From Saccharibacillus kuerlensis DSM 22868 (GTDB lineage Bacteria > Bacillota > Bacilli > Paenibacillales > Paenibacillaceae): 64,000 nucleotides of DNA. This document shows positions 8,547 to 17,844 of the stretch, piece by piece. Under the pieces are notes generated by a model. It saw only the letters and a list, made by a program, of their open reading frames with translations. It ran no database searches and was not told the origin of the DNA. The stretch's first letter is position 1; each line of letters starts with the position of its first letter. A program made the translations under genes and the position numbers. The stretch is from NCBI RefSeq assembly GCF_000378145.1, contig NZ_KB899282.1, positions 62,001-126,000 of the forward strand, in the 5' to 3' direction.

Positions 8547-10856
8547 ATGAATAAAAAACATCTGTCCATTGTATTGTCTTCCCTGATCGCCCTGCCCCTG
8601 CTGTCTCCAGCAGGAACAGCGCCCGTCTATGCGGCGCCTACAGCAGAAGGGCCTGACCAGGAAGTCGTAATTGTATATAAAAACGAAGACGGCAAGGATG
8701 CAGCGCTCGAACAGAGCGTCGAAGTGCAACATGAATTTGAAACAGTGCCTGCCGTATCGGCTACTGTAAGCGCCGAAGGTCTGCAGGATCTTGTGCAGAA
8801 TCCGGATATCGCTTATGTCGAACGCAATGTCACATTCCAATTGACCAATACGGATGTTCAAGGATACAGTGTTACACCTCCTGCGAGTGCTTCTGAACAG
8901 CAGAACTGGAATTACCAGCAGGTATCGCCAGAAACTATGTGGAGCCAGGGATTTACGGGAGAAGGCGTTAAAGTCGCAGTAGTCGATTCGGGCATTGCCT
9001 CGCATCCTGAACTGAAAATTGCCGGAGGCATCTCTACTGTCGGCCTTGAAACGAATGCGAATTACGACGACGATAACGGACATGGTACGCACGTTGCCGG
9101 AATCATCGCTGCAGACAGCGGAGTTGGTGAGGTAACCGGCGTAGCCCCTAACGTATCGCTTTACGCTGTCAAAGTACTGGCTGCCGATGGCAAAGGTTCT
9201 CTGATCGATGTGCTGGAAGGCTTAGATTGGGCAATCCAAAACAACATGGACATCATTAACCTGTCGCTTGGCGGAGATCAAGACTCTCAAGCTCTCCACG
9301 ATATGGTAGACAAAGCTTACAATCAGAATATTCTTGTCGTTGCTTCCGCCGGCAACAGCGGAACAGTAGAAAATGTGGATCAAGATACCGTCAATTATCC
9401 GGCCAAATACGACAGCGTCATTTCTGTGGCTGCTGTTGATCAAAACCTGAATCATGCAGTCTTCTCTTCTTCTGGTCCAACAGTTGAATTCTCCGCTCCG
9501 GGTGTAATGATCCACTCAACATACCCGATCAGCAAGGGGCACTCGCATGTTTGGATGGACGGCACTTCCCAAGCCGCTCCGCATATAGCGGGCGAACTGG
9601 CTCTGCTGAAAGAGAAAAATCCATCGGCTTCCGCCGCTACTCTGCGGACACTGCTGAAAAACTATGCTGTGGATCTCGGTGCTGAAGGCCGTGATCAGCT
9701 GTACGGAGAAGGCTTCATAACGTTTAAGTCGAAGACCGACACTACTGCACCGGCGGAAGTCAGTGGCGCAGCCGTTACCTCAAGCACGACGGACAGCCTC
9801 ACGCTGGGCTGGACACTGCCGGCCGATTATGACTTCAAAACAGTCAACGTATATGCCGGATCTTCTTCCGAGCCGACAACGGTAACAGAAGTCACTTACC
9901 AGGCCGCTGGCCTGACGCCAGATACAGCTTACGATTTCCGTCTGACTACAGTCGATACGGCTGGTAATGAGTCGGCAGGCATCACCGTTTCCGGCAGAAC
10001 ACAGCCGGCACCGCAACCCGCAGCGCCTTCTACTGAAGAGAGAGTGACTTCGGAACCTGCTCCTCAGCCGGCTCCGGTTCAGTCAGCTCCGGCAGAAAGC
10101 ACTCCGGCTCCATCTGCACCTGCAGAAGCCATTCAGATGCCGGTTGTCACAACACCTGCTCCTTCGGGCGGCAGTGCACAGATTCCTGCTGGCGGTGGTG
10201 GTGGCGCAGCTCCTGCACCGGCTCCAGCTCCTGCTCCTGCCCCTGCCCCTGCACCAGCCAAGCCGGCTCCAGTAGCAGCGAAACCGGCTCCGGTAGCAGC
10301 AAAGCCGGTCGTACAGGCACCAGCTCCGGCTCCATCCGTGCCGACCAAAACTCCGGCCGCACTGCCTTTCTCGGACATCCCTTCGACATTCTGGGGCCGC
10401 ACTACAGTCTCATGGGCCTTTGAACGGGGACTGATCAAAGGTTATGGAAACGGACAGTTCAAACCGAGCGCTACAGTCACAGAATCCGAATTCCTGGCTA
10501 TGCTCATCCGTGCCTTCGAACCGGAAGTGAAGAACTCCACTTCGGGAACATGGTCGAACACGTACTACGCTCGCGCGAAACAGCTGAATCTGCCGGTTAA
10601 AGGTTCTTCTTCCAAGGCAGCACGCAGCCAGAACCTGACACGCATTCAGGTCGCCGAGATGATAGCTTCCGCCAACGGCATGAATCTTAAAGGAAACGAT
10701 GCAATCCGCTACCTGCTTTCCACAGGCATTGCCCAGGGCAGCAGCAAAACCGAAAAAACAATCACTTCGTTCAAAGGAAGCAGCACGCTTACTCGAGCTG
10801 AAGCCCTTCAATTCATCAAGAACCTGACGGAAAAAGGCAAAGGCAGCCTGCAGTAA
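8547..10856 (+). CDS. Secreted subtilisin-like serine protease with FnIII and SLH domains
   Basis: 769-residue surface protease. Order: signal peptide (~1-29), inhibitor-I9-type propeptide (~38-97), S8 domain with Asp147 (VVDSGIASHPEL), His179 (NGHGTHVAG) and Ser341 (GTSQAAPH), a fibronectin-III module (~400-490), an Ala/Pro/Lys-rich wall-spanning linker (~493-608), then S-layer-homology repeats starting at LPFSDIPSTFWGR. SLH domains bind pyruvylated cell-wall polymer, so the enzyme should be tethered. The active-site motif has Gln where most subtilases have Met (GTSMAAPH). Start 8547 is preferred (GGGAGG 11 nt upstream); ATG 8538 is only 2 nt from it. Confidence 0.92.
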   Translation: MNKKHLSIVLSSLIALPLLSPAGTAPVYAAPTAEGPDQEVVIVYKNEDGKDAALEQSVEVQHEFETVPAVSATVSAEGLQDLVQNPDIAYVERNVTFQLTNTDVQGYSVTPPASASEQQNWNYQQVSPETMWSQGFTGEGVKVAVVDSGIASHPELKIAGGISTVGLETNANYDDDNGHGTHVAGIIAADSGVGEVTGVAPNVSLYAVKVLAADGKGSLIDVLEGLDWAIQNNMDIINLSLGGDQDSQALHDMVDKAYNQNILVVASAGNSGTVENVDQDTVNYPAKYDSVISVAAVDQNLNHAVFSSSGPTVEFSAPGVMIHSTYPISKGHSHVWMDGTSQAAPHIAGELALLKEKNPSASAATLRTLLKNYAVDLGAEGRDQLYGEGFITFKSKTDTTAPAEVSGAAVTSSTTDSLTLGWTLPADYDFKTVNVYAGSSSEPTTVTEVTYQAAGLTPDTAYDFRLTTVDTAGNESAGITVSGRTQPAPQPAAPSTEERVTSEPAPQPAPVQSAPAESTPAPSAPAEAIQMPVVTTPAPSGGSAQIPAGGGGGAAPAPAPAPAPAPAPAPAKPAPVAAKPAPVAAKPVVQAPAPAPSVPTKTPAALPFSDIPSTFWGRTTVSWAFERGLIKGYGNGQFKPSATVTESEFLAMLIRAFEPEVKNSTSGTWSNTYYARAKQLNLPVKGSSSKAARSQNLTRIQVAEMIASANGMNLKGNDAIRYLLSTGIAQGSSKTEKTITSFKGSSTLTRAEALQFIKNLTEKGKGSLQ

Positions 10857-10893
10857 CACCCGCCTCTAAATCCGCACAAAAGAAATGTACAGC

Positions 10894-10936
10894 AAGAAGG
10901 GCGAACCGATTCCAATCGGCTCGCCCTTCTTTTTTG
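10894..10936 (+). terminator. Terminator of the SLH protease gene
   Basis: AAGAAGGGCGAACCGATT pairs with AATCGGCTCGCCCTTCTT (one mismatch) around CC, followed by a T-run. The 3' neighbour is convergent, but its T-run on the other strand is weak. Confidence 0.9.
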
Positions 10937-10955
10937 TTATAGACAAGGATGTCGC

Positions 10956-11762
10956 TTAATGCTTCTCTTGAGCTTCTTGGTCCTCTTGATCAAGGTATGG
11001 CTTGTTGACGATATAATACATAAAGCCCATCAGCCCTACACCGCCAACCAGATTGCCCAGCGTAACCGGAACCAGGTTGTGCACAACACCGGCCATAGAA
11101 ATCTCGGCAGGATGATCGACGACAAACGCAATCGCAAACGTACACATATTGGCGATGCTATGTTCGTAACCCGAGATAAAGAAGCAGAACACGAACAGCA
11201 TCATGGCAAACATCTTCGCTCCGTTCTCCTTCATGAACATCGGCACGAAGAAGGCCATACAAACGAGCCAGTTACACAAAATGGCGCGGAAAAATAATTG
11301 ACTCGTCGGCGCTTCCATTTTGTGCTGAACGACATTGAGCAGAAAGCCGTTAATATCAGGTGAAGCGAACAGGCCGGTCAGGAAAATGAAGCCTGCGAAC
11401 AGCGAAGCCCCTATCAAATTTCCGGTATAGCTGGTCACCCACAACTTGACGACTTCCGTCCATTTCATCTTTCTGCGCAGCGCCGCGTACGTATAATAGA
11501 ACGTATTCCCCGTAAACAGGTCGCCGCCGCCGTACGAGATTAGAATGATTGCAGCCCCAAATGTGATTGCCGCAATCGGATAGGTCATCGGAGAATCTAC
11601 GAGGTAGAAAAAGCTGCCTGCGCGAAATGCTACGATAACGCCGAAGCCGATAAACATACTTGCCAGAACCGAGCGCAGTATGTAGCGGATGATACTTTGC
11701 TTGTAAACCTTATGCTTTTTAAGGGCCAATAACTCTACGTTTCGTAATGCCTCTGTTTCCAT
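10956..11762 (-). CDS. Formate/nitrite transporter (FNT) family channel
   Basis: 268-residue integral membrane protein with about six helices. It shows the FNT signatures GGGDLFTGNTFYY (Omega-loop region after helix 2) and ISGYEHSIANM (helix 5 region, with the conserved His of FNT channels). FNT pentamers move formate, nitrite, hydrosulfide or lactate. The C-terminal tail is acidic (DQEDQEAQEKH). A GGAGGT site precedes the ATG by 5 nt. No formate or nitrite enzyme gene is nearby, so the substrate is open. Confidence 0.85.
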   Translation of the reverse strand: METEALRNVELLALKKHKVYKQSIIRYILRSVLASMFIGFGVIVAFRAGSFFYLVDSPMTYPIAAITFGAAIILISYGGGDLFTGNTFYYTYAALRRKMKWTEVVKLWVTSYTGNLIGASLFAGFIFLTGLFASPDINGFLLNVVQHKMEAPTSQLFFRAILCNWLVCMAFFVPMFMKENGAKMFAMMLFVFCFFISGYEHSIANMCTFAIAFVVDHPAEISMAGVVHNLVPVTLGNLVGGVGLMGFMYYIVNKPYLDQEDQEAQEKH

Positions 11763-12051
11763 GTCGACCTCCGCTATCCTCTGAATTTTGTAGGTACAGA
11801 CCAGGCAAATTCCACTGATGCAATTGATTTATGCTTAACACTCCCGTTTGCCTTTGAATCATTTCCTTGTTTTAGCGAAGACTACCATCCAGAGATATGA
11901 GGAAATGAACGATTTGGAAGCTTAGAGACAAAAAGCATAAACGGCAAACGTTCCAAAAAGCCGCTGCGTCCTATTACGCAGCGGCTTTCCTCCATTACGA
12001 AACCTATTCTTCTTCAAATCCGCTGCTCCAAGTCCAGATGGACCGACAGGC
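11763..12051. other. Intergenic region before the FNT gene
   Basis: 289 bp between the FNT start and the MFS stop. Apart from the terminator at 11952-11990 I see no open frame or clear promoter. The words TTTATGCTT and AAGCATAAA, and GTTTGCC and GGCAAAC, occur as inverted pairs but in an order that cannot form one continuous stem. Confidence 0.5.
11952..11990 (-). terminator. Terminator of the MFS gene
   Basis: Perfect 13-bp stem AAAGCCGCTGCGT / ACGCAGCGGCTTT with a 6-nt loop; on the minus strand it is followed by TTTTTGG. Confidence 0.9.
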
Positions 12052-13320
12052 TCAAGCTTGTGCCAGCTCCGCACTCGTCTCCGCCTGACGTTCCTTGGCG
12101 TAGAGGATATACGTTAGCAGACTCAGCAGAGCGATCCCTGCCATCATCCACTGTACGTAAGATGGCGGCATGGCATCGAGCATTCGTCCGGCGGTAACAG
12201 AGAACAATCCGCCGCCGACGGCACAGCCCGCCATCAGAATACTGGTGTTGCGCGCGATATTGCGCGGCATCAGCTTCTTGGCATAGACGAGCGTTACGAC
12301 GTACAAACCGGACAGTGTCAGACCAAGCAGCACGATCAGTGCATAGCCGATCATCGCATTACGATTAACGGCGAACAGCGACAGCAGAATGATCATGCCG
12401 CTCCAATGAATAAACAGGTATCTGCGGTAGCCCAGCTTCTCCGCTTCGTAGCCTGCAAACATACGGCCCGCAATCATAGCCGCCCAGAATACAGTTACGC
12501 TGATCGGTGCCGTAGCGGCGTCGGCCATTCCCGTCTCCAACATTAACGACGGCAGATAGTTGACCAGTCCGATATCTGTTGCTCCATAGAAGAAGAACAG
12601 CAGAATGAATGCCGGCAGCATCAAGGCTCCAGGAGCGCTCAGCACGCGCTTCCTGCGGGCAGAAGGGTGATTTGTAGCTGCGGCAGCCACGACGGCTCCC
12701 ACTGGACCCGACGAAGCCGCTCCCGCCGGTACAGCGTTAGGCACCTGAGCTTTGTAGGCGGGCCGGAACAGTGGTTCCGCGTCGCCAAAGCGGGTGAATC
12801 GAACGAACAGCGACAAGAATATGCAGTAAGCCGCAATGCCGAACAAAGCATAATTCCACATTCCACTGACGATCAGCATGCCAATCGCAAGCGGCAGCAT
12901 CAATGATCCAACGCCAAAAGCGACTTCGAGACGGCTCATGGCAATGGCCGCATTGGACTGCAATCCTTCCAGAATAACAGCCGCTATAACCGACTCGATA
13001 ATGCCGCCGAGGAACCCGGCAAGAGCGAATCCGGCCAGCAGCAGCGGCCATGACGGCAGAAAAGCGATCAGCAGATACGAGGCTGCCACACCCCATGCAC
13101 TGATATGAAGCATCGTTTTTTTGGACATGCGGTTCGCCAGCCAAGGCTGAATAAGCATGCCGAAGATCGAAGCGCCAAATTCGATAAAGATCAGCGCTCC
13201 CGCATCCGTATAGACCCGGTCGTACAGAGGAAGCAGTACAGTAATGATTGAGGCAACGGTAACTTTAACGAATCCCATGAGGAGGTAGAACAGACTCCCC
13301 ATCCAGACTAACTTTTTCAA
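12052..13320 (-). CDS. MFS transporter, function unknown
   Basis: 422-residue, about 12-helix major-facilitator permease with a charged Ala-rich central loop (~195-225) between the two six-helix halves. Loop 2-3 reads LANRMSKKTMLH, loop 8-9 AGYEAEKLGYRR. It resembles the FucP/YfkF-like branch but no substrate can be named. The start is TTG at 13320, with AGGAGG at 13332-13337 (11-nt spacing). It stands alone between two terminators. Confidence 0.8.
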   Translation of the reverse strand: MKKLVWMGSLFYLLMGFVKVTVASIITVLLPLYDRVYTDAGALIFIEFGASIFGMLIQPWLANRMSKKTMLHISAWGVAASYLLIAFLPSWPLLLAGFALAGFLGGIIESVIAAVILEGLQSNAAIAMSRLEVAFGVGSLMLPLAIGMLIVSGMWNYALFGIAAYCIFLSLFVRFTRFGDAEPLFRPAYKAQVPNAVPAGAASSGPVGAVVAAAATNHPSARRKRVLSAPGALMLPAFILLFFFYGATDIGLVNYLPSLMLETGMADAATAPISVTVFWAAMIAGRMFAGYEAEKLGYRRYLFIHWSGMIILLSLFAVNRNAMIGYALIVLLGLTLSGLYVVTLVYAKKLMPRNIARNTSILMAGCAVGGGLFSVTAGRMLDAMPPSYVQWMMAGIALLSLLTYILYAKERQAETSAELAQA

Positions 13321-13541
13321 ACGTTATTCAATCCTCCTTCAATTATGGGGTGACCTTTACGACTACCGAAAACGATTTATATTCAAAGTAAAAAGCAGCC
13401 CATATTCAGGTTCAATAGAATCCCTGTTTTAGACAGTAAGGAAGGCCGATTCGGGATCTCCGGATCGACCTCTTCTCATGAAAGATTATACTCAAAATTC
13501 CTGCAAGGTACAGCTATTTTTCAAGAAATTTTCATAAAATT

Positions 13542-14252
13542 TTATGCGTTCTCAACTATTCTCATAGATGCGAAGCGATTCAAAATATTCTGCAGCATGG
13601 CGAACGATTCCACCGTTCTCCCACTTTCCCGAACAATTTCTTCAGCGGGCTGAACCGAAGCGTCTTCACGCTGCAAATCATGTGCCCATACGTCCATCAT
13701 TGTATTCAGACACGCCTGCGACGTTTCCAGATGAAACTGCACGGCCAACACATGCTCTCCCCAGGCATACGCCTGATGGGTGCAATGTTCCGATTCAGCC
13801 AGCAGCAGCGCTCCTGGCGGCAGATCGAACGTATCGCCGTGCCACTGCAGCGAGCGGAAGCTTTCCGGCAGTCCGGCCAGAGCCGGATGCGGCTCGGCAC
13901 TGCGCCGAATGGTCTGCCAACCGATCTCTTTCAGCGAATGCGGATAGACACGGCCTCCGAGCAGCTCGGCCAGCATTTGCGCACCGAAGCAGATGCCGAA
14001 CACTTTGATTTTCCGGTCAACCGCCTTTTTTACGAAAATTTTCTCCGGAAGCAGCCAATCGTACCGTTCTTCCTCGTAGACGCCCATAGGTGCGCCGCCC
14101 ACAATAAGCAGATCTGTTGTATCCAGCAGCGACAGATCAAGCGATTCGCATGTCGGATTCACTACCGTCAGGCAGTGCCCTTCCCGTCCGGCCCAATCGG
14201 TGAAGACAGTCGGATCGTCAAAGTCGAAATGTTTGAGCAAAATAACATTCAT
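13542..14252 (-). CDS. Class I glutamine amidotransferase-like protein (GATase1)
   Basis: 236-residue GATase1-fold protein of the stand-alone GMP-synthase-like type. The nucleophile elbow GICFGAQ places Cys88, and VQFHLETS supplies the His-Glu pair, so the glutaminase triad looks complete. Such stand-alone proteins act as amidotransferases on small molecules or as gamma-glutamyl hydrolases; the partner is unknown. The start at 14252 has AGGG about 9 nt upstream; a 10-codon extension to 14282 is possible but has no site. Confidence 0.8.
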   Translation of the reverse strand: MNVILLKHFDFDDPTVFTDWAGREGHCLTVVNPTCESLDLSLLDTTDLLIVGGAPMGVYEEERYDWLLPEKIFVKKAVDRKIKVFGICFGAQMLAELLGGRVYPHSLKEIGWQTIRRSAEPHPALAGLPESFRSLQWHGDTFDLPPGALLLAESEHCTHQAYAWGEHVLAVQFHLETSQACLNTMMDVWAHDLQREDASVQPAEEIVRESGRTVESFAMLQNILNRFASMRIVENA

Positions 14253-14395
14253 GCGCAATCGCCCTTTCTTTTTTCTGCCCATTATAAAGATTAAGACCTG
14301 ACACCGACAAGCGTTTTGTTGATCGACTATCTTTTGATCGCACTGTCATATTCATAGTGATCGTGTATCCGTTCCTAGCTATTGGCACGTTAAAC

Positions 14396-14425
14396 AGCCG
14401 TATCCGAATCGGATACGGCTTGTAA
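14396..14425 (-). terminator. Hairpin terminator of the lipoprotein gene
   Basis: 12-bp stem AGCCGTATCCGA / TCGGATACGGCT. The T-run is short on both strands, so termination may be partial. It lies between the amidotransferase start and the lipoprotein stop. Confidence 0.6.
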
Positions 14426-14466
14426 ACTGAAAACTGAAATCTAACAACTTCCGGTCAAACGCAATC

Positions 14467-14910
14467 TTACTGCCCAAACTGTTGGAACTGATCCATCATT
14501 CCGCGGATATTTTCCAGCGTCTGCATCACTTCGGAATTCTTCAACATTTCCGGCGTGAATTCGCCCGCTTCAATCCGCTGCTGGAGCCCGTCCACTTGGG
14601 TATTCAGGCTGCTGCTGTATCCGGCGAGCTGTTCGTGCAGTCCCTGAGCGAATTCCGGCGGTTTCCCTTGGCTGAATTCGGTGATACGCTGCTGGATACT
14701 GTCCAACTGCTGCGACAGCTTCTCCTGAGCCTGCGGATCATTAGCAGCTTCCTGCGCCATCTGCGGCAGGTCTTCTGCCCACCTCGAAGCATCATTAATA
14801 TATGCGACCACATCGCTTGAGTAGTCTACCGAGCGATTGACTTCTTCGACGGCCGAGCATCCGGTAAGTGCGACGGCAAACAGCGTTAGTGCCAGAACGA
14901 TTTTCTTCAT
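14467..14910 (-). CDS. DUF6376-like lipoprotein
   Basis: 147-residue predicted lipoprotein: a short hydrophobic signal ending in the lipobox LTGC puts the lipidated Cys at about residue 18. The rest is helical and Gln-rich (KLSQQLDSIQQRITEF, LQQRIEAGEF, MMDQFQQFGQ), likely a coiled-coil bundle on the outer membrane face. It resembles the small Bacillus/Paenibacillus lipoproteins grouped as DUF6376; the role is unknown. Start 14910 has AAGGAGAG at suitable spacing; a longer frame to 14961 lacks one. Confidence 0.7.
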   Translation of the reverse strand: MKKIVLALTLFAVALTGCSAVEEVNRSVDYSSDVVAYINDASRWAEDLPQMAQEAANDPQAQEKLSQQLDSIQQRITEFSQGKPPEFAQGLHEQLAGYSSSLNTQVDGLQQRIEAGEFTPEMLKNSEVMQTLENIRGMMDQFQQFGQ

Positions 14911-15060
14911 GATGTATGCACTCTCCTTGTGACGCGCATAGTCCCGGCAGCGGTTGAGCACAGGCGGGACGACGCATCTATTTGTGTTATATACTTCGCT
15001 GCAGCGTTCAGGGTTTCAATTTGACTCTTAGAAATAAAGGCAAGAAGGTCAGATCCCTAT

Positions 15061-15777
15061 TCAAATGTCCCGAATTGGCAGATACAAATCCGCTTCGCAG
15101 TAATCCTGCCGTGCCAGCGAAGCGTCAATGTACTCAAAATGATGGCCGTGCGCCTGCTCGTACGGCGAGCGCGTAATCCATTCGTCCATGTAATTCCAAA
15201 TATCGTTCAGCTGATGAATAGTTAGATGTTCAGGGTGAAAACGCCCGATATACTTAAATACCGCATATTTGCCTGCCGGAATCTCGGCCGTGTCCCAATC
15301 GTGCTTCAAACCTTCCAATGAAGACACTTCGGCGGAAGGCAAATAGTCGGTCGCATTCGGTCCGTGTTCCGGCGGATACAGCGTAAGACCGATATATACA
15401 TTTGGCTTCAGCTTATTGGGAATCTTGGCGTATTCTCCATAGAAAAAAGAAACGCCGTGCGCGTTGGCTGTATGATGCTCAAAATTATCCGCAATGGCAA
15501 TTGTAGCTTTTCGACCGGCATACAAACTTCGCGGCTTCATAACAAACGTCGGTTCAAACACCACACCGCGCCGGATCTCTGTAAATCTCGATGGATCGCA
15601 GCGTTCGACAAGTTGAATCTCCGCAGTGCCCCGGCGAAACTGTGCGGGCGTCACTCCGAACTGCCGCTTGAATGCACGGATATACGACTGCTCGTGGTCG
15701 AATCCGTAACAGAGCGCCGTATCCAGAACCGTGCTTCCATTCCTTCCGCTTAACAGATCATGCGCGCTTGCCGACAA
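15061..15777 (-). pseudogene. 5'-truncated AraC-family regulator with GyrI-like effector domain
   Basis: The open frame begins with TTG in the middle of the AraC DNA-binding domain. It keeps the second helix-turn-helix (TALCYGFDHEQSYIRAFKRQFG, split here as TALCYGFDHEQS and YIRAFKRQFG) and the GyrI-like ligand-binding domain (~85-238), but the first HTH of about 50 residues is missing, cut by an in-frame TGA just upstream. Only 51 bp separate it from the stop of the next gene, leaving no room for the lost part. I therefore call it a decayed gene; an expressed effector-binding fragment cannot be excluded. Confidence 0.7.
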
Positions 15778-15828
15778 TTTACGGAATCAAAAGATCTATT
15801 CCAAGCGAACACAAACTTTACAGCACAG

Positions 15829-17145
15829 CTATTCCTTCGCTGCTGCGGAACCCGCTTCAACTGCCGCGAAGGAATCGTTTACGACACGAAGAGCCTCCGT
15901 ATGAAGATAAACATTGTTGGCAGCCGTGACCAACACCGCGATCAGCAGCAGTCCGGTAATGATTTTCTTAAACAAGCCCTGTCTCAATCCGATCGTCCAG
16001 ACCCCGCCAAGCAGGAAGAACGCGAACAGGTAATGACCCGCGTACAAATACAGATCATATTGATAAACAGCAAGTCCGAACCCGATCACCAAATGCAGCA
16101 GCGCTGCAAATCCGATATAGGAAGCTGCTATCCACACTTCCCGGCTGCGGATTCCGCGTACGAATCCTGCCGCCGCAAGCAGCAGAATAAACAGGCCGGT
16201 CAGATGAACGTGCAGGGGGTAACCGCGTGCAATATCGGTGACGAACGCTCCCGAATCCGGATTCAGCAGATGAATGTAAGGAGTCAGAATCGGATTGATT
16301 CCCAACATATAGAATACGGGACCATGCACATTCGGATTAAACAGCGTCGCATATCTCATGCCCCCGCCATGCAGCCCGTCCATCCAGCCGCTGATCCACA
16401 TTTTGCCGAAGCAGAGATACTGCAGCCCTGTCGCTGCAGCCGCAATCAATATGGCGAGCAGAACAATCCGGATGAAGCGGTTCAGCGATTTCTTGCTTCG
16501 CCAAGCCTTCATGTTTCCCAGCAGCGCCACTCCAAACGGAATGGCATTGGTCGAAGTTAATCCGAACTGAAGGGCCGCGAATCCCGCATTCGGCCAGATC
16601 CGTACCTCTTCCCCTTCCGCTTCCCGTGCTCTGCCATACTGCAAATACACTACGGACAGAAGAATCCCAAACTGCACATATGGATAAGAGTCGGGGATCA
16701 GCGAAGAGAAGATCAGGTAGGAGCTCAATCCGAACAAAGCCGAGAACAGCAGAGGATGGAGCAGCCGATCGTCCTTTTTACTCAAATAGATCAGCAGCAG
16801 CGCAGCGGAAGCCCCGTTCAGCAGCGACTGCAGGATCAAGAAGAACAAATTGCCTCCCCAAGCGTCTGCTGCCATACCGAGCGGAACCGCCAAAAGGGAC
16901 ATCAGCGGATGAATAACCGAGGAGCTGTTGGTGCCATAGTACATAGAAGGATCAAAATTAAACAGATTCAACGGAAACTGTGCCACGAAAAAAGGATTAT
17001 AGCTCTGCAGCATCTCCGTATGATCACTCATATAGCTTATGTAAGGCAAATTCAGCAGCACATAAAAAAGCGCGAGGGCCGCGCATAATCCCGCCGCCAC
17101 CGCGTTCGTCCGCCGCTGTGCAAACAAGTATCGAACAAAATTCAT
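15829..17145 (-). CDS. Multi-spanning GT-C-like membrane glycosyltransferase candidate
   Basis: 438-residue protein with roughly 10-11 hydrophobic segments. After the first helix an extracytoplasmic loop reads ISYMSDHTEMLQSYNPFF; acidic residues in that place are typical of GT-C enzymes, which use polyprenyl-phosphate sugars outside the membrane. I cannot name a defined family. The start at 17145 has GGAGGT 5 nt upstream; a longer frame to 17205 is less likely. It is last in the UbiA-HAD-SMR-SMR cassette, 53 bp after the second SMR gene, so a pentosyltransferase using that lipid-linked sugar is inferred. Confidence 0.65.
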   Translation of the reverse strand: MNFVRYLFAQRRTNAVAAGLCAALALFYVLLNLPYISYMSDHTEMLQSYNPFFVAQFPLNLFNFDPSMYYGTNSSSVIHPLMSLLAVPLGMAADAWGGNLFFLILQSLLNGASAALLLIYLSKKDDRLLHPLLFSALFGLSSYLIFSSLIPDSYPYVQFGILLSVVYLQYGRAREAEGEEVRIWPNAGFAALQFGLTSTNAIPFGVALLGNMKAWRSKKSLNRFIRIVLLAILIAAAATGLQYLCFGKMWISGWMDGLHGGGMRYATLFNPNVHGPVFYMLGINPILTPYIHLLNPDSGAFVTDIARGYPLHVHLTGLFILLLAAAGFVRGIRSREVWIAASYIGFAALLHLVIGFGLAVYQYDLYLYAGHYLFAFFLLGGVWTIGLRQGLFKKIITGLLLIAVLVTAANNVYLHTEALRVVNDSFAAVEAGSAAAKE

Positions 17146-17198
17146 AACCAACCTCCACAGCCTATTCTTTTTACCGATACCACTTACTCTTTCAACAA

Positions 17199-17522
17199 TT
17201 ACCAAACGAGCAAAAGCAATCCTCCCAAAATAAACAAAATGCCCAGCCAGCGCAGCCTATTTACCTGTTCACCAAACCGGAAGCGGGCGATCAGAAGCGT
17301 CCATACGTAAGTCAGCGCATTGGCAGGCAGCACAACCGTAAACGGCAGAAACTGCAGCAGCACAATGTTCAAGATCGCTCCCGTCCCGTAAAAGCCCAGG
17401 CCCAGCAGCAGATGAAGACGATTTTTCCCGTCTGCATACAGCTTCAATCCGGCTCCTCCCATCGCTCCGCACAGCGTCATAGGAAGCAGCAGCACAGCGA
17501 TCCAGCTATCGACGTTCCACAC
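17199..17522 (-). CDS. SMR/EmrE-like four-helix membrane protein, subunit 2
   Basis: 107 residues, four hydrophobic helices, no soluble domain: the size of small-multidrug-resistance/DMT subunits. The start is GTG at 17522, lying 17 bp inside the previous SMR gene and lacking a clear ribosome site, so translation is probably coupled. A co-encoded pair of four-helix proteins suggests a heterodimer like ArnE/ArnF, which flips a lipid-linked aminosugar. Next to a UbiA-type phosphoribosyltransferase the likely cargo is polyprenyl-phosphate-pentose; this is inferred. Confidence 0.7.
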   Translation of the reverse strand: MWNVDSWIAVLLLPMTLCGAMGGAGLKLYADGKNRLHLLLGLGFYGTGAILNIVLLQFLPFTVVLPANALTYVWTLLIARFRFGEQVNRLRWLGILFILGGLLLLVW

Positions 17523-17844
17523 TTGTGAGTGTCACCCCGATTCCAAGCAGCAGGACCGCGGCCATCTTCTGCAGCGTAATGTCTTCACCGAGCAGGAAAT
17601 GTCCGTAGACAAGCGCGAAAATATAACTGACACACATTAGCGGATAAGCGACGGACAGCTTCTCGATCGCAAATGCCCGGATCATCAGAATTGCGCCAAG
17701 TCCATAGCAGGTAAAACCGATGCCCAGATAGATCCAATTCTCTAATCCCCATTTCCAGAACAGCTGCCCGGTCGCGGTTAGAAAAGCGGAGATCAGCATC
17801 AGCCATTTTCCGGTATGTCGGGCCTTTTCGTTCACAGATTCCAT
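17506..17844 (-). CDS. SMR/EmrE-like four-helix membrane protein, subunit 1
   Basis: 112 residues, four hydrophobic helices, with an EamA/SMR-like helix 3 (EKLSVAYPLMCVSYIFALV) and the acidic GEDITLQK turn before helix 4. It overlaps the HAD gene upstream by 13 bp and the second SMR gene downstream by 17 bp, so the three are translated as one unit. Likely half of a heterodimeric flippase for the lipid-linked sugar made by the neighbouring UbiA enzyme; a drug-export role is the alternative. Confidence 0.7.
   Translation of the reverse strand: MESVNEKARHTGKWLMLISAFLTATGQLFWKWGLENWIYLGIGFTCYGLGAILMIRAFAIEKLSVAYPLMCVSYIFALVYGHFLLGEDITLQKMAAVLLLGIGVTLTSVERR

Noticed and set aside
15760-16560. 266-codon plus-strand frame opposite the GT-C-like gene
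   Set aside because: Gln- and Arg-rich antisense composition; the opposite strand encodes a coherent multi-helix protein.
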